A stretch of DNA of 64,000 nt from a virus: IMG/VR virus record IMGVR_UViG_3300036900_000443, positions 1 through 64,000 of that record. The stretch is one strand, 5' to 3'. The number at the start of each line of letters is the position of its first letter. Positions within the stretch are counted from its first letter, which is position 1. Both the position numbers and the translations under genes were made by a program. Shown here in pieces: positions 62,548 through 64,000 of the stretch. The notes under the pieces are model-generated. The model had not been told where the DNA came from, did no database searches, and was given only the letters and a program-made list of their open reading frames with translations.

Positions 62548-64000
62548 GGTCCGGCGAGCGCAGCGTAGCATTCTGCGCTGCATGTAGTTCGCGCAGGCTC
62601 TCGCCCATCTTAGTGAGCACATGCGCCACCTGCAGCTCCCGCTGATGAGACTCCATAAACGCCGGCTTGTCTGCGTCGGGTGTCTGCCGTAAACTATTCA
62701 CCGCGGCATTGGTAATCGATTCAAGCGTATAGAACTGCTGCAAGCGATAGCCCCCATCCGGCCGGGTAAAGACCGAAGCCATACCCGGATAATCGGAAAG
62801 TCGCATTTTGGGCTGCTTCGTGTCCCCGAAGTTGTTGGCGATCGCATCGATCGTCTGCAGCCCCATCAGCCCGGCCCCCGCCAGATACCCGTTCAGCAAG
62901 TGATCGAGATACATCGGGGAAGCGGCCGACAATCCGACCGCTCGAGCGATCGGATTGATCACCTTATTCATGGCAAACTGTGACAATACGCTGGTCTGCC
63001 CTGGCTGCACCTGCATCTCGGGCTCGAGATTCTGCAGCGACTGCGGAACGATCGGCGTGCCGCGGTACAGGTCTTTATTGACGGCTGTCTCGAGAGCCGG
63101 CCGAATTGCCTGCGGGATGGGATTGAATTGCAGTTGCCCGAAGCTCTGCCGCGTGACATCCCAGAAAGCCTGCGAGGGCGTATCGATGCTACGCGAAGGA
63201 TCCTTGGGGTCGCGCAGAAAGACACGAGCCAAACGCTCCGGCACCGTCTTGAACATCAAGCCATACTCGAACGGCGTGGGAATATTCAGGGCATAGCCGC
63301 CCCCGACGGGCACCATCCAGCTGGTGTCCCGCTTGTCATCGCTCGCGTTCTCGTAGTACGGCTGGCCCTTCGAGAGCGCAGCGTACACCATGGTCCCGAC
63401 CGTCATCAATCCGGCTTGCAGCGCAATGCGCTTCTGCAGCTGCTTCGGATCTAGGGCGCGAGTCGGACCGCCCTTGACCGCCGGCATCTCGGCGCCCTGC
63501 GTGCCCTTGAGCGCTCGTCCCAATACGTTTAATCCCTGCACGCGAGCATTGAAGAACGGGATCATGATGCGGGCCCATTGCGCCAGATCGCCCGAACCGG
63601 AGCGCTGGAAGGGGGCGACCTCAGACGCCCGATGCGCCGCGTAGGCGTAATCACCGGTGGCCTTGAGTGCGGCTTTAAAGACTAGCGAACGGCCGATCAT
63701 ATCGGTGCGCTCGACCAGCTCGTTGATGTGGTGCAGCTTCTGCGTGACCTTATTGCTCCAGCTGCGCCAGGCTGTCGCGTCCGGCCCGGCACCCGAGTGC
63801 AGCGCAGCTCGCTTCTCAAACGCAGTGGCTGCGTCCGGATTACTAAACAGAGACCGCTGGCCACCGTGAATGCCCAACCGCTTCATCTCGTCAAAGATGG
63901 CGTGGTATTCCTGATTCCACTGGTTCTTTAGGCCGAAAGCGGCGCTGACCGCCTTGAGCGGTTCCGTCACATAATTGAAGTCCTGGCCCGACAAATTGTA
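62420..64000 (-). CDS. Giant polyvalent virion protein, C-terminal part (5' end outside window)
   Basis: The frame is open from the right edge (YNLSGQDFNYVTEPLKAV) to the stop at 62420, so it begins outside the window. Residues such as VERTDMIGRSLVFKAALKAT, AQWARIMIPFFNARVQGLNV, YENASDDKRDTSWMVPVGG and FNPIPQAIRPALETAVN are typical of the LPD38-type large polyvalent-associated domain found at the end of giant phage proteins injected with DNA. It is probably the end of the gene that leaves the window at position 1; the codon phase is compatible. Confidence 0.82.
   Translation of the reverse strand, partial: YNLSGQDFNYVTEPLKAVSAAFGLKNQWNQEYHAIFDEMKRLGIHGGQRSLFSNPDAATAFEKRAALHSGAGPDATAWRSWSNKVTQKLHHINELVERTDMIGRSLVFKAALKATGDYAYAAHRASEVAPFQRSGSGDLAQWARIMIPFFNARVQGLNVLGRALKGTQGAEMPAVKGGPTRALDPKQLQKRIALQAGLMTVGTMVYAALSKGQPYYENASDDKRDTSWMVPVGGGYALNIPTPFEYGLMFKTVPERLARVFLRDPKDPSRSIDTPSQAFWDVTRQSFGQLQFNPIPQAIRPALETAVNKDLYRGTPIVPQSLQNLEPEMQVQPGQTSVLSQFAMNKVINPIARAVGLSAASPMYLDHLLNGYLAGAGLMGLQTIDAIANNFGDTKQPKMRLSDYPGMASVFTRPDGGYRLQQFYTLESITNAAVNSLRQTPDADKPAFMESHQRELQVAHVLTKMGESLRELHAAQNATLRSPDLSAAEKRQTLDQIRQQQLQVVDQIPIYQRFVETGERPAEWEQ

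Overview
The window reads as most of the genome of a temperate, short-tailed (podovirus-like) double-stranded DNA phage, probably from an uncultured, fairly GC-rich bacterium. The evidence is a complete head and neck gene set (large terminase, P22-type portal, scaffold, gpT-like capsid protein, P22 gp4-like and T7 gp11-like adaptors, gp12/gp10-like nozzle), several fibre genes, a tyrosine integrase and an attP built from the 3' half of a tRNA-Ser(GCT) gene. No tape-measure or contractile-sheath gene was recognised. I cannot name the host; the attP only says that it has a tRNA-Ser(GCT) gene.

Layout. (1) 32.8 kb down to 1 kb, minus strand: the late operon, in order terminase, small Zn protein, portal, GroES-like chaperonin, scaffold, capsid, decoration and adaptor proteins, collagen-like and Ig-like proteins, nozzle, S74-terminated fibre, internal virion proteins, then a giant polyvalent protein that runs off the left edge. 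(2) 60.0-64.0 kb, minus strand: the C-terminus of a giant polyvalent protein entering from the right edge, a fibre, a PxHPI-repeat protein and a mini membrane peptide. The two edges fit one circular or circularly permuted genome, so that one late transcript would run 32.8 to 1, then 64 to 60.0 kb, and end at a bidirectional hairpin at 59.80 kb. (3) 33.1-34.5 kb: a switch region between divergent late and early genes, with many TGTC/GACA palindromes. (4) 34.5-59.6 kb, mostly plus strand: small early genes, a lone minus-strand ribbon-helix-helix gene, a non-coding block at 39.6-40.4 kb, RuvC-like resolvase, a minus-strand primase-helicase, Fe-S RecB-family exonuclease, ERF annealing protein, HNH nuclease, candidate small terminase, several HTH_17 proteins, a strange G-rich pentamer array (49.85-51.24 kb), a SLOG fusion protein, a free-standing RNA polymerase alpha-CTD look-alike, integrase, attP, a protein made of four arm-type DNA-binding repeats, and finally a run of about 15 tiny genes, 13 of which share one recurring start cassette.

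How they work together. Early and lysogeny functions are transcribed rightward and virion genes leftward from the 33-34 kb region. Recombination proteins (exonuclease, ERF, RuvC-like) and a Twinkle-like primase-helicase point to recombination-linked replication with a host polymerase; no DNA polymerase, no classical CI repressor and no endolysin was recognised. Repeated intergenic motifs (TGTACGG/TGTACAGAAACG, CACACATG leaders, the GCCCCTG start box) suggest shared regulation of dispersed genes. The most unusual parts are the pentamer array, the four-repeat arm-domain protein beside attP, the cassette-like small-gene array and the alpha-CTD-like protein.
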